From assembly GCA_002162955.1 (NCBI GenBank), contig MABD01000026.1:97768-152970 (forward strand): DNA of 55,203 bases, given 5' to 3'. Origin of the DNA: Gammaproteobacteria bacterium 45_16_T64. GTDB taxonomy: Bacteria > Pseudomonadota > Gammaproteobacteria > Pseudomonadales > Ketobacteraceae. The notes under the pieces are model-generated. The model worked only from the letters and a program-made list of their open reading frames with translations, was not told where the DNA came from and ran no database searches. Positions 47,533-55,203 of the stretch are shown one piece after another (positions within the stretch are counted from its first letter, which is position 1; each line of letters starts with the position of its first letter). The translations under genes were made by a program, and so were the position numbers.

Positions 47533-48367
47533 TGTGCGGCCTCATTTTATTGCTCAGCTTCAATTGATGAGCAAGTTTTAATTTTTTGAAGAAGATGGAT
47601 TTACGAGGTTGAGAATTGGGGATCGTTTTTGTGATAGCCGCCAAATGCCACATCGCGCGAATACTGAAGCGGTGTTTTTCTCGCCAGGATTGATTGTCCG
47701 CCAACAGCATAAGTGGCATCGGGTATAACAGGTTGATCTCGATAATATGGAATTCACCGTTAATCATGGCGTCAATAGAGCTTGCACGAACCCCCACACG
47801 GGATAGGCGAAACTCTCCAATGTTATCGATGTGCTGCCATAGCTGAGCAATGTGCTCGCGGCTGAGGTGTGGCGTTAGGTCAACATAGCGAGTGTCTTGG
47901 TTATAAATACCGTTAATGGGGTAGCTATCGTCACTGACATTGACGGTTTCCGTGACGGATATCACTGCAGGGCGATCAGTATCTCGAGCTGATGGGATGA
48001 TAAATATCTCGAATTCCCGTGTGCCTGGAGCAGCATGTTGAATCAGGTAGTTATCGCTGCTTGATTTTCTGTTTGCGCGTATGGTTTTGAGTTGTTCGAT
48101 ATTATCGGCTCGCTGAATACCAAAGGAGTTTTGTCCCCACTCGGGTTTCACAAACACGGGGTAGTGGGAAGGTTGCGTGTCCCCAATATCCATGAATTGT
48201 TGTAGCCGCCACTGGTCTGGGATCAATTGATCTGTATCTAACTTGGAAAATATGCCCCGCTGCTCGTTAAAGTAGGGCGAATTTAGCCTGTAGTACTTCC
48301 ATGGTGCTACACGTTGTAGGGTGCAAAATACGATATACACGAGTACTTGATATATGCGAATAATCAT
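47519..48367 (-). CDS. ATP-grasp-like protein, first gene of the paired operon
   Basis: 282 residues. A hydrophobic N-terminus (about 1-18) precedes a divergent ATP-grasp core: YPVFVKPEWGQNSFGI (about 88-103), YLIQHAAPGTREFEIFII, and the metal-binding IIEINLLYPMPLML (about 222-235). It lacks the clear peptide-ligase markers of the partner downstream. It may be a tethered ligase or a substrate-presenting subunit. No strong ribosome site was found before the ATG. It is the first gene of the operon running to 43974. Confidence 0.75.
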   Translation of the reverse strand: MIIRIYQVLVYIVFCTLQRVAPWKYYRLNSPYFNEQRGIFSKLDTDQLIPDQWRLQQFMDIGDTQPSHYPVFVKPEWGQNSFGIQRADNIEQLKTIRANRKSSSDNYLIQHAAPGTREFEIFIIPSARDTDRPAVISVTETVNVSDDSYPINGIYNQDTRYVDLTPHLSREHIAQLWQHIDNIGEFRLSRVGVRASSIDAMINGEFHIIEINLLYPMPLMLLADNQSWREKHRFSIRAMWHLAAITKTIPNSQPRKSIFFKKLKLAHQLKLSNKMRPHNERA

Positions 48368-48478
48368 AATCGAGCCATGGTTAGTGGGTTAACGGCAACA
48401 GCACTCTTTAGTGTAGTTGCAGTGTTGTTGCTTATCGAGATTCGTTGTTGCTTGGGACATCGTGACGCTCAAACAGTT

Positions 48479-48982
48479 TCAAGATTTAGACGACTTCCAG
48501 ATGTACAGGTTTGTCGTAAACAGACAGCCACCCAATACTAAAATGGAAACAGCGGCATAGAATAGAGAGCCATTGTCGCTATTACCTTCATGAATGACTT
48601 CTATTCCCAATGGCGAAAATAGGTGGAAAAAGACTGCGCCAGCCATAACACCGGAGGCCATCAAGCCACCAAGGCCGTGTAAAAAGTACTGTGGCGGAGC
48701 TGTAGAGATGGCCCCCGCCTTTTTGAGTAGTAAAAATACTAGAGGCGAAAGTAGGACGATTGATGTAATCAGTTCCACTGTGCCGACAGCGTATGCACCG
48801 TAGTTTACAAACCACCCTCCAATACCATCACCCAGAAACCCTTTCATCCACTCACCGATGGTACCGAAAATATGTAAAGTATCGGGGTGATCGGTAAATT
48901 TGTAAGGCAGTGAGAACAAGAATACTTTTGCGGTCCAAAGAACGATTAACCAGCTAATAATATTTACAATACGGTCTTTCAT
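48479..48982 (-). CDS. Small four-helix membrane protein
   Basis: 167 residues with four hydrophobic segments (about 8-25, 62-85, 102-122, 142-160). The layout and the KFTDHPDTLHIFGTIGEW loop resemble DoxX-like/DUF417-type membrane proteins, but no diagnostic motif is certain. The YHS-domain gene lies 62 nt upstream on the same strand and may share its mRNA. Function unknown. Confidence 0.7.
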   Translation of the reverse strand: MKDRIVNIISWLIVLWTAKVFLFSLPYKFTDHPDTLHIFGTIGEWMKGFLGDGIGGWFVNYGAYAVGTVELITSIVLLSPLVFLLLKKAGAISTAPPQYFLHGLGGLMASGVMAGAVFFHLFSPLGIEVIHEGNSDNGSLFYAAVSILVLGGCLFTTNLYIWKSSKS

Positions 48983-49044
48983 AATTCGTGCTCAATGTTG
49001 TGCTAGGTAGTGAGTGGGGTTCATTAAACGTAGGGCTACGTGGC

Positions 49045-49506
49045 TCAATTCAAAACCGAAGGCCAGTTCTTGTCGGCTGTTACGATAAGTGCGTCCTTGT
49101 CAGCAAACCACTTACTGCGTATTTCGGCATTATAGTTAAGGTAGAGTTTGCCGTTATGGATTGCCCACTGCATAGGATCACCTTTGGCAGTGTTGTTCTT
49201 AGCCACAGCCCAAGCGCAATAGCCGCCGTATTGAGGGGCATATTTGGCCGGATCTGCCTTAAAAGCATCGAGGTTTTTTTGGCTGCTAAAGTGCCATTCT
49301 GCCCCTTGATATTCAGCTGAATACTTGGAATCACCCTCTACAGGCTTGTTTTCGGTGAAATAAGCGACCGTGTCATAGCCTGACACCGCGGTATCACTAA
49401 AGTAACTTGTGTATATCGGTGATTCAGCGAGTGCCTGCGAAGAGAAAATGGCAGAAAACATCAATAACGCTGTTGAAACGAGATGTCTTAACTTAAGAGT
49501 AATCAT
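49045..49506 (-). CDS. Exported YHS-domain protein
   Basis: 153 residues: a signal peptide (about 5-27, ending SQALA) and a YHS domain, AVSGYDTVAYFTENKP through YAPQYGGYCAWAVA. YHS domains are metal-related (copper/heavy-metal) and common as stand-alone periplasmic proteins in marine bacteria. The ATG at 49506 is preferred over the frame start at 49521 because AGGG lies 7 nt upstream. Between it and the acyltransferase gene (49507-49775) nothing is seen beyond AT-rich sequence. Confidence 0.88.
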   Translation of the reverse strand: MITLKLRHLVSTALLMFSAIFSSQALAESPIYTSYFSDTAVSGYDTVAYFTENKPVEGDSKYSAEYQGAEWHFSSQKNLDAFKADPAKYAPQYGGYCAWAVAKNNTAKGDPMQWAIHNGKLYLNYNAEIRSKWFADKDALIVTADKNWPSVLN

Positions 49507-49775
49507 GGCTGACCCTAACATGTTGATTTATATGTGAATTAGTGTGTGTCTAAAGAAGCGTCTGCGCGCTAAGTTGCTTAGATGAAGTTATTATAGTTGC
49601 TAAATCTCACGTCAATATTCCAAATTTATAACGGATTCATAAACTTGCTAAAGATTGTTCAGTATTTTTGGGGTTTATCTGTTTAGAAGGGGAAAAGAGG
49701 GGGATGTAGCCTTAAATACAGGCCCTACGTGTGAACATCGAAAATAGAGTTCCCTGATTAATGATGGCGTATCAG

Positions 49776-50783
49776 TTAACTCCCTATCAACACTCGGCTG
49801 TACTTTCCTGTTATTTTCTGGAAAGCGAACACCAGACATACGCAAGCAGTAAGCGTAGCGATGGAAAGTAGGATAAAGAAAATCATGTTACCAGCAGGCA
49901 ATTTTTCCAAAAATGATGTGTATATTAGTTTGTTTCCAGAGATAAAGTACGAATGTATGAAGAACACGCCAAAACTCACTTCGGCTGTATAGCCAATGAT
50001 TTTCGAATTGAGTTTGTCATTGATTCTAAAAAATAATCCGAGGAAAAAAACAGACATGAATATTTTTTGCAAATAATTCAACCAGGACATGGTTCCACCA
50101 ACACGAAAGAACTCGGTAGTAGCAAAAAATAGCACGATCAAAAATGAACCGACAATAAATGTGCAATTGCTCAATATAGGATTTATGGTGTCCTTATACT
50201 TGCTGCAGGCCATACCCAGTAAATACACGGAAAAGAAGTGGATAAAGCTCTGGTATGGTAATCCTCTCCCGACAAAGCAGGATATTACGATAAACAACGG
50301 TAAGAAATAATAAATTGTATTATTCTTATCCGCTTTTATGAGTAACGGTGACACTACATAAAAAATAGATATCATCGGAATAAACCAAAGAGGAGCGAGG
50401 TGTTTTCCCGTCATATAGAAGAGTCCAATTTGTACAAAAACCGGATTATCATAAAAACCCTGCCAGACAGTTTCCCTCTCCAGAAAAGTGGTAAAAATAA
50501 GCAATGCTGGAATTGATATCAATAGATAGGGAGCAATGACATGTTTGACCTTTGATTTGAAATACTTATTTGACCGGTATTGCGGAGACAGGTGTTGGAA
50601 CAGGTACCCACCGATGAATACAAATAAAGTGCTGCCATTGGATATAAATATCCTAAGGATACGCTCCAAAGCACTGCCTTCATCCCAGATAAAGGCATCG
50701 ATAACATGCCCAAAAACAATAAAGGTTATCGCAAGCGCCCTAAAGTAATGTATATAGCCCAAGAATAATGTTCTTTCTTGCAT
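49776..50783 (-). CDS. Acyltransferase family 3 membrane protein
   Basis: 335 residues with about ten TM helices. YFRALAITFIVFGHVID near the N-terminus is the catalytic RxxxH-type motif of acyltransferase 3 enzymes, which O-acetylate sugars, peptidoglycan or exported glycans. Start at ATG 50783 (GGATA about 9 nt upstream); the frame reaches a TTG at 50798. The gene is noticeably more AT-rich than its neighbours, which hints at separate acquisition. No glycan-synthesis genes are adjacent. Confidence 0.85.
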   Translation of the reverse strand: MQERTLFLGYIHYFRALAITFIVFGHVIDAFIWDEGSALERILRIFISNGSTLFVFIGGYLFQHLSPQYRSNKYFKSKVKHVIAPYLLISIPALLIFTTFLERETVWQGFYDNPVFVQIGLFYMTGKHLAPLWFIPMISIFYVVSPLLIKADKNNTIYYFLPLFIVISCFVGRGLPYQSFIHFFSVYLLGMACSKYKDTINPILSNCTFIVGSFLIVLFFATTEFFRVGGTMSWLNYLQKIFMSVFFLGLFFRINDKLNSKIIGYTAEVSFGVFFIHSYFISGNKLIYTSFLEKLPAGNMIFFILLSIATLTACVCLVFAFQKITGKYSRVLIGS

Positions 50784-51035
50784 AGCAACAATATCCAAAA
50801 ATGAAAGACACTAGCGTCATTATGTCGCAATCTAATTTGAAGGCAGGCTATCTCATGCTAAATGGGAAAGAAATTACATGACATTACAACTAAGTGATAA
50901 CGCGAGTGCGTTTGGTAGGAATATAGGCGTTTCGCTAATCGATGATTTAACGACTTGGTGTGATGGAGTAATGAGATGTAATAATTAATCCATCAATATT
51001 GTCTACGCTTAGATTTCAAAAACTCGCCAATACTG

Positions 51036-51066
51036 TTGCCAATTTAAGGCAAATCGCTAGATCTAG
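51036..51066 (+). promoter_or_regulatory. Two palindromes upstream of the flavin oxidase gene
   Basis: TTGCC-N7-GGCAA (51036-51052) and the perfect palindrome CTAGATCTAG (51057-51066) lie 31-61 nt before the start codon, in the 313-bp gap 50784-51096. They could be operator sites for a dimeric regulator. Nothing else is seen in this gap. Confidence 0.3.
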
Positions 51067-51096
51067 GGTTTGTCGCTATGAATAAAGGATATCACC

Positions 51097-53028
51097 ATGC
51101 CAAGAAATCACAGCCGTGCCAAATTTTTTCAGAAATTCCCCAAAGCCCGAGCCATGGCGGCGCTGGAAACCGCGACCAAACAGCAAAATGTTACCCCTGG
51201 AGCGCTAAAGATAAAGAAAGGACAATTCACAGGCAAGACCGCTGTAGTGATTGGTTCTGGTGTGGGTGGGCTAACCACTGCCTATGAATTGTTGGCGTCT
51301 GAGTCTGGTATGGAGGTGACTGTATTGGAGGCGCAAAACCGAACGGGTGGTCGTTGCCTTAGTTTGCGTACTGGCGATACTTTAACGGAAGACAAAAACA
51401 GTGAACTTTACGGCTCTTCTCCTGGCGAAACCCAGGTTGTTCGCTTTAAACAGCCAACTGGAGACGAGCAGCCATATCTCAATGCAGGGCCTGGTCGTAT
51501 TCCCAGCAGCCATAAGCGCCTACTGTCTTATTTGAAGAAGTTTTCGGTGGACGTTGAAGTTTACGTGATGAACAGCGAATCTAATTTAGTGCAAATGAAA
51601 GATGGCCCCTACGCCAGCCAACCTATTGCCTATCGCCGCCTGGATCATAATACGCGAGGTTGGTTAGCTGAAATGGTATACGATAATGCGACGGAGTTAT
51701 TACGTAAGGACAATCTATGTATTCCAAAAAAATCACTGGAAGAACGCACGGCACAGCTGGAAGAATTGATGATTTCCTTTGGTGAGCTGATTCCTACAGG
51801 CGATCATAAGGGCAAGTACCAAGTGACAGCGGGAGAAGATGGGTTAGAAAATGCACGTTCGCGAGCGGGTTATACGCAGTTACCGGGTGTGAGCGCGGGA
51901 GAAATTGCAGAAGCATTGAGTTTTGATAGCTTATTGGAATCGGAATTTTGGGATAAAACCAGTTTTTATCAACCGGCAGATTTTTTGTGGCAACCGACCC
52001 TGTTTCAACCCGTGGGCGGAATGGATCAAGTTCAGCACGCGTTCGCGCAACAAGTGGCAGCGTTGGGGGGAACCATTCACCTCAATAGCCCAGTGAAAAC
52101 CATCGACTGGAATGAGAAGAAACAAAAATACGTTATTTCCGCCAGTCAGATTGGTACTGAAGATTGTATTCAATACGAAGCTGATTATTGCTTTAGCAAT
52201 GTCGCAATGCCGTTTCTCAGCAAAATGCTATCAGACAACCTTCAGAGTAACGCTGATAAGCAAGGGTTTTGTTCTGAATTTAACGCATCCTTGCAGGCAA
52301 TATATTCTGCGCAGTTTTCACCAAAAACGGATGGTGAGTGCGATGATACTGGCTACGTTGATCGTTTTCTAGCGTGTACGACTAAAGTTGGGTGGCAGGC
52401 TGACCGATCACTATGGCAGGGTACGCCAGTGGGAGAAACCAAAGATAATGGCTGGAATTTAATAGGAGTACCCGATTCTGAAGTGGGGGTGGTGCCAATC
52501 TTTGGTGGCATCTCTTGGACTGATGATGAAATATTGCAAATCTGGTATCCCTCTACTGGATACCATGATGAAAAAGGTGTGCTCACAGGTGCATATAACT
52601 TCTCAGAAACAGCCTATGAATGGGGTGAATCAACGATTGATCAGAGGCTGGTAAAGGCGCGCAGTGGCGCGTCATTGTTTGGTAATGCGTTCGCGGAAGG
52701 TTTACATGACGGCATCGCAATTGCTTGGCAAAATATGCCCTATATAAAAGGGGGCTGGGCTCAATGGCATGCGGTGGGTGATACGGAGATTGAGGCAGTG
52801 GATCACTTTAATGTGATTGTGCAGGGTACAGGGGTCTATGATAACGATGGCGTACTCAGTGATCCAAACTTCTTTATTGTGGGTGATCAGATTTCTTCAT
52901 TACCGGGTTGGCAGGAAGGTGCGATTGCCGCCGCGTTGAATGCGGTAAACCGTGCTGCGAGACCTGATTTGGAGATTCCTAAGCTTGCGTGCTTACCGGA
53001 TACACGGGTAATGGTTGAAGGTATTTAG
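51097..53028 (+). CDS. Flavin-containing amine/L-amino-acid oxidase family protein
   Basis: 643 residues. AAGGA lies 7 nt before the ATG. The FAD Rossmann motif VVIGSGVGGLTTAYELLA (about 49-66) is followed by VLEAQNRTGGRC (about 76-87). LNAGPGRIP (about 128-136) matches the substrate/flavin region of L-amino-acid oxidases, and the C-terminal FAD block is FIVGDQISSLPGWQEGAIAA (about 588-607). Family enzymes oxidise amines or amino acids and release H2O2. An N-terminal basic segment (about 1-25) is not a standard Tat or Sec signal. The substrate is unknown. It is transcribed alone and ends at a terminator. Confidence 0.9.
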   Translation: MPRNHSRAKFFQKFPKARAMAALETATKQQNVTPGALKIKKGQFTGKTAVVIGSGVGGLTTAYELLASESGMEVTVLEAQNRTGGRCLSLRTGDTLTEDKNSELYGSSPGETQVVRFKQPTGDEQPYLNAGPGRIPSSHKRLLSYLKKFSVDVEVYVMNSESNLVQMKDGPYASQPIAYRRLDHNTRGWLAEMVYDNATELLRKDNLCIPKKSLEERTAQLEELMISFGELIPTGDHKGKYQVTAGEDGLENARSRAGYTQLPGVSAGEIAEALSFDSLLESEFWDKTSFYQPADFLWQPTLFQPVGGMDQVQHAFAQQVAALGGTIHLNSPVKTIDWNEKKQKYVISASQIGTEDCIQYEADYCFSNVAMPFLSKMLSDNLQSNADKQGFCSEFNASLQAIYSAQFSPKTDGECDDTGYVDRFLACTTKVGWQADRSLWQGTPVGETKDNGWNLIGVPDSEVGVVPIFGGISWTDDEILQIWYPSTGYHDEKGVLTGAYNFSETAYEWGESTIDQRLVKARSGASLFGNAFAEGLHDGIAIAWQNMPYIKGGWAQWHAVGDTEIEAVDHFNVIVQGTGVYDNDGVLSDPNFFIVGDQISSLPGWQEGAIAAALNAVNRAARPDLEIPKLACLPDTRVMVEGI

Positions 53029-53036
53029 TCTTAAGG

Positions 53037-53073
53037 CTCTTGTCGGGTGAACAATTGAGCCCGACAAGAGTTT
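53037..53073. terminator. Bidirectional terminator after the flavin oxidase
   Basis: Perfect 11-bp stem CTCTTGTCGGG (53037-53047) with CCCGACAAGAG (53060-53070), 12-nt loop, then a short TTTGTT. It separates the convergent oxidase and membrane-protein genes. Confidence 0.8.
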
Positions 53074-53074
53074 G

Positions 53075-53911
53075 TTAATTTTCAGAGCACAGGGCGAATT
53101 CCTTGTGCGCAGGGCGAATGATGCATTGTCGTTCATGTAGTTTTGCTTTGAATAACATCAAAAATCCAGGAAATAACAATAAATGGTAGAGATCGACACG
53201 GTTAAGGGAAATGCCAAAATTATGATAAAGCCAGTTGGTCAGTAGATAAGACGATAAGTTGAACGTCGCAAAAACGAAACAGCATATAGACAGTAGGGTG
53301 TAAATTTCAAAGCGATGGTCGAATTTGTCATCTGAGTTTATACCCTGATGGTTTGATGTCTTAACCTGCATGGCTACCAACACGTAGATAGAAATTGCGG
53401 CCATCATCACCAAGCTCGCACCATAGTCGACTACTGCATATAGAAAAATGGGTTTAACGCGCGAGAACCAATTGAATAGCTGAAATACGAAAAAAAATAG
53501 TAATACAAAGAACGTCACCCATCCAAAGGGGAAGCGCTCAAATGTAGAAAACCCCTCTAGCCTCAAAAATTTAACTCTTTGCAGAACAAAAAACTCAAAA
53601 AATAACGAGGCAAACCCCAATAAAGTGAAATTTATATAGGCTATATCTTTGGCGAGTAGGCTCAAGGATTGTGTCAGCTCTATTCCGTGAGTCGCCGCTG
53701 CGGCAAGATTTATTCCAAGCAATGCTGCAAAACCAAAGCTCATTGGGGAGAGTATGTTTTGCCTGATATCTATTTTTACTGAGGCAATGAATAATACTAG
53801 CAGTAACAGCTCCAACACCCAGTTTGACCATGAGTGCATAAAGGAATAATGGTTGACAAATTCAGCAAATGCACCTTGAGACCATTGTTGATAAATAACC
53901 GTGTTACGCAA
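53075..53911 (-). CDS. Polytopic membrane protein of unknown function
   Basis: 278 residues with six to seven hydrophobic segments spread through the protein (about 28-48, 52-75, 85-112, 125-150, 160-185, 205-230). The start is TTG at 53911 with AGGGAAA upstream; no earlier ATG fits. I do not recognise the family. It converges with the flavin oxidase and is divergent, across 239 bp, from the lipoprotein hydrolase. Confidence 0.65.
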   Translation of the reverse strand: MRNTVIYQQWSQGAFAEFVNHYSFMHSWSNWVLELLLLVLFIASVKIDIRQNILSPMSFGFAALLGINLAAAATHGIELTQSLSLLAKDIAYINFTLLGFASLFFEFFVLQRVKFLRLEGFSTFERFPFGWVTFFVLLFFFVFQLFNWFSRVKPIFLYAVVDYGASLVMMAAISIYVLVAMQVKTSNHQGINSDDKFDHRFEIYTLLSICCFVFATFNLSSYLLTNWLYHNFGISLNRVDLYHLLLFPGFLMLFKAKLHERQCIIRPAHKEFALCSEN

Positions 53912-54150
53912 AATTAGTTTCCCTAAATATGTCTATGGCGATTTTCTGTGAGCGTATAACAACATCCCTCTAGGTACTTGTACGAATACGACGAACTGGT
54001 TAGCCCGCATTAAGCTGAAGAGGGACAGATCGTGGAAGTCTCGGCGAGTTTTGTTTGTTACTGTTTTTTGCGAGATATCGATCATTCACGCTTTACGGTG
54101 AATGGCGATGCTTACAACTAAAACACTAATAATAAGAGAGGAAAGCCGTC

Positions 54151-55008
54151 ATGTTAAAACGTCCTATAGTGCAATCATTATCTATTTTACTGCCGCTCAT
54201 TACCCTTTATGGATGTGGGGGAGACTCCATCGCAGAAGGTCCATCCGCGCAAGGCGAATATGACGTGTGTGAATATACCCGTGGCTTGGGTAATAGCGGT
54301 TACGGAAGTGCGACGATTTCGTACCCTTGCGCTACAGAGGATGGCCCGTTTCCAGCGACCACGGTTATTGGTGGCTTTACCAATACGAAGAATCAAATGA
54401 CCTGGATTAGCGACAATATGACGAGCCATGGTTTTGTCGTGATTCGACTAACGCCAAACTTTCCTTTCGGCCTGCCATCGAGTTGGGTGTCTGCTCAGTT
54501 GGCGGGGTATGAGCAACTAATCATTGAAAACAACGAAGGTAGCCCTATCGAAGGTTTGATCGATGAGGAAGCCATAGGGATGGTGGGGTACTCTTTTGGA
54601 GGGCGCGGTGCGTTATTTGCCGCCGATGAGTTGGGTGACAGAATTAAAGCCGTGGTGGCATTTGCTCCCTTTAACGCAACCCCAAGCACATGGGCGTTAC
54701 CTGACATAGAAGCGGCTACCCTAATTGCCATTGGTAGCGAAGATACAGTCGCTTACCCGCGTAATGCCATGGGCCAATTTGATGGCCTGCCAGACATATT
54801 GTCGACCATATATGCAGAGGTTGCTGGTTCAAGCCATCTGGATTTTATAAACTCAGGGAATTATCACAACAAGTATAAAACCCTTGCGACATCTTGGTTG
54901 TCGATGCAGCTTGAAGGTGATGATAGCTATGCAACGTATTTGTATGGCGATAAACATCAAGAGCATGTAGACGATCGTTGGTTTAGCGATTACATCACAC
55001 GGAATTAA
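54151..55008 (+). CDS. Lipoprotein alpha/beta hydrolase, PETase/cutinase-like
   Basis: 285 residues. The lipobox LYGC (Cys22) follows a signal segment, so it is probably a surface or periplasmic lipoprotein. The hydrolase core shows GGFTNTK (oxyanion region, about 70), the nucleophile elbow VGYSFGGRGA (about 147-156), an Asp in GSEDTVAY (about 198) and a His in AGSSHLDF (about 229). The C-terminal pattern WLSMQLEGDDSYATYLYG resembles the dienelactone-hydrolase-like group containing bacterial cutinases and PET hydrolases. Likely an ester hydrolase; polyester activity is a guess. AGAGAGGA lies before the ATG. Confidence 0.85.
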   Translation: MLKRPIVQSLSILLPLITLYGCGGDSIAEGPSAQGEYDVCEYTRGLGNSGYGSATISYPCATEDGPFPATTVIGGFTNTKNQMTWISDNMTSHGFVVIRLTPNFPFGLPSSWVSAQLAGYEQLIIENNEGSPIEGLIDEEAIGMVGYSFGGRGALFAADELGDRIKAVVAFAPFNATPSTWALPDIEAATLIAIGSEDTVAYPRNAMGQFDGLPDILSTIYAEVAGSSHLDFINSGNYHNKYKTLATSWLSMQLEGDDSYATYLYGDKHQEHVDDRWFSDYITRN

Positions 55009-55043
55009 TTGTCGATAATATTGATCATAATGACGAGAAATAA

Positions 55044-55070
55044 TCCTCTGGTTTTTACCGGAGGGTTTTT
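55044..55070 (+). terminator. Rho-independent terminator after the lipoprotein hydrolase
   Basis: 7-bp stem CCTCTGG / CCGGAGG (one G-T pair), 6-nt loop, then GTTTTT, 36 nt after the stop. Confidence 0.8.
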
Positions 55071-55123
55071 GTGTGGGAGGAGCATAATACCTTTTATAGA
55101 ACATCAGTTGTAGAACATTGCGT

Positions 55124-55167
55124 ATTCCGGTGAAGATGATCACTCATTCCGGCCAAGATGATCACTC
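55124..55167 (+). repeat. Tandem 22-bp direct repeat, possible insertion-element end
   Basis: Two adjacent copies of ATTCCGG(TG/CC)AAGATGATCACTC differ at only two bases. Multiple TTCCGG..AAGATGATCA repeats are what I recall at the ends of some IS21-family elements. No transposase frame is visible before the window ends at 55203, so identity is tentative. Confidence 0.5.
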
Positions 55168-55203
55168 AGTTACCCCTTAAGCATTCTGTCTTTTATTTTT
55201 AGT

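Overview
The window looks like a chromosomal segment from a marine-type gammaproteobacterium of the Pseudomonadales/Oceanospirillales kind. The evidence is conserved housekeeping order. An rnt / motY / argG neighbourhood and a complete rnfABCDGE-nth operon are both arrangements I recall from pseudomonads. Moderate GC, many signalling proteins and a Na+-type flagellar stator accessory protein fit a free-living motile bacterium. Genus cannot be assigned from the sequence alone. I see no rRNA, tRNA or CRISPR array.

Region 1 (1-15183, perhaps to 16199) is a tightly packed, one-direction biosynthetic operon and the most unusual part. It opens with a giant polyketide synthase truncated by the window start. 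Its domains, in order, are fatty-acyl-AMP ligase, ACP, KS, malonyl-type AT, a DH-like fold without the catalytic His, ACP, an internal thioesterase, and a C-terminal A-factor synthase (AfsA-type) double hotdog whose two repeats appear in swapped order. It is followed by an ICMT-like membrane methyltransferase, an extended SDR lacking the catalytic Tyr/Lys, a large protein built like rifampin phosphotransferase, a UbiA-family prenyltransferase and an MMPL/RND exporter. A reasonable hypothesis is activation and one-step extension of a fatty acid to a beta-ketoacyl chain, AfsA-type transfer of that chain to a hydroxylated acceptor, then tailoring and export. The result could be a butenolide/furan-like or lipid signal.

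Region 2 (16221-24692) holds a SAM methyltransferase, a 2-Cys peroxiredoxin, a DUF547 protein, a GT2 glycosyltransferase, a TVP38-flavoprotein fusion, an outer-membrane barrel candidate, a small exported CxxC protein and a GT87-like membrane glycosyltransferase. Region 3 (24673-37099) mixes core genes (rnt, motY, argG, an esterase, a Trm112-like protein) with four signalling proteins. Two of these have lost key catalytic residues: a hybrid kinase without the phospho-acceptor His and a REC-GGDEF-EAL protein with a degraded EAL domain.

Region 4 (37136-43655) is the Rnf electron-transfer operon with nth. Region 5 (43974-48367) is a five-gene overlapping operon with two ATP-grasp proteins, an MFS-like transporter, a DinB-like protein and an NRDE/TANGO2-like protein. 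Region 6 (48479-55203) holds a small membrane protein, a YHS-domain protein, an acyltransferase-3 protein, a flavin amine-oxidase-type enzyme, an unknown polytopic membrane protein and a PETase/cutinase-like lipoprotein hydrolase. It ends in a tandem 22-bp repeat that may be the edge of an insertion element.
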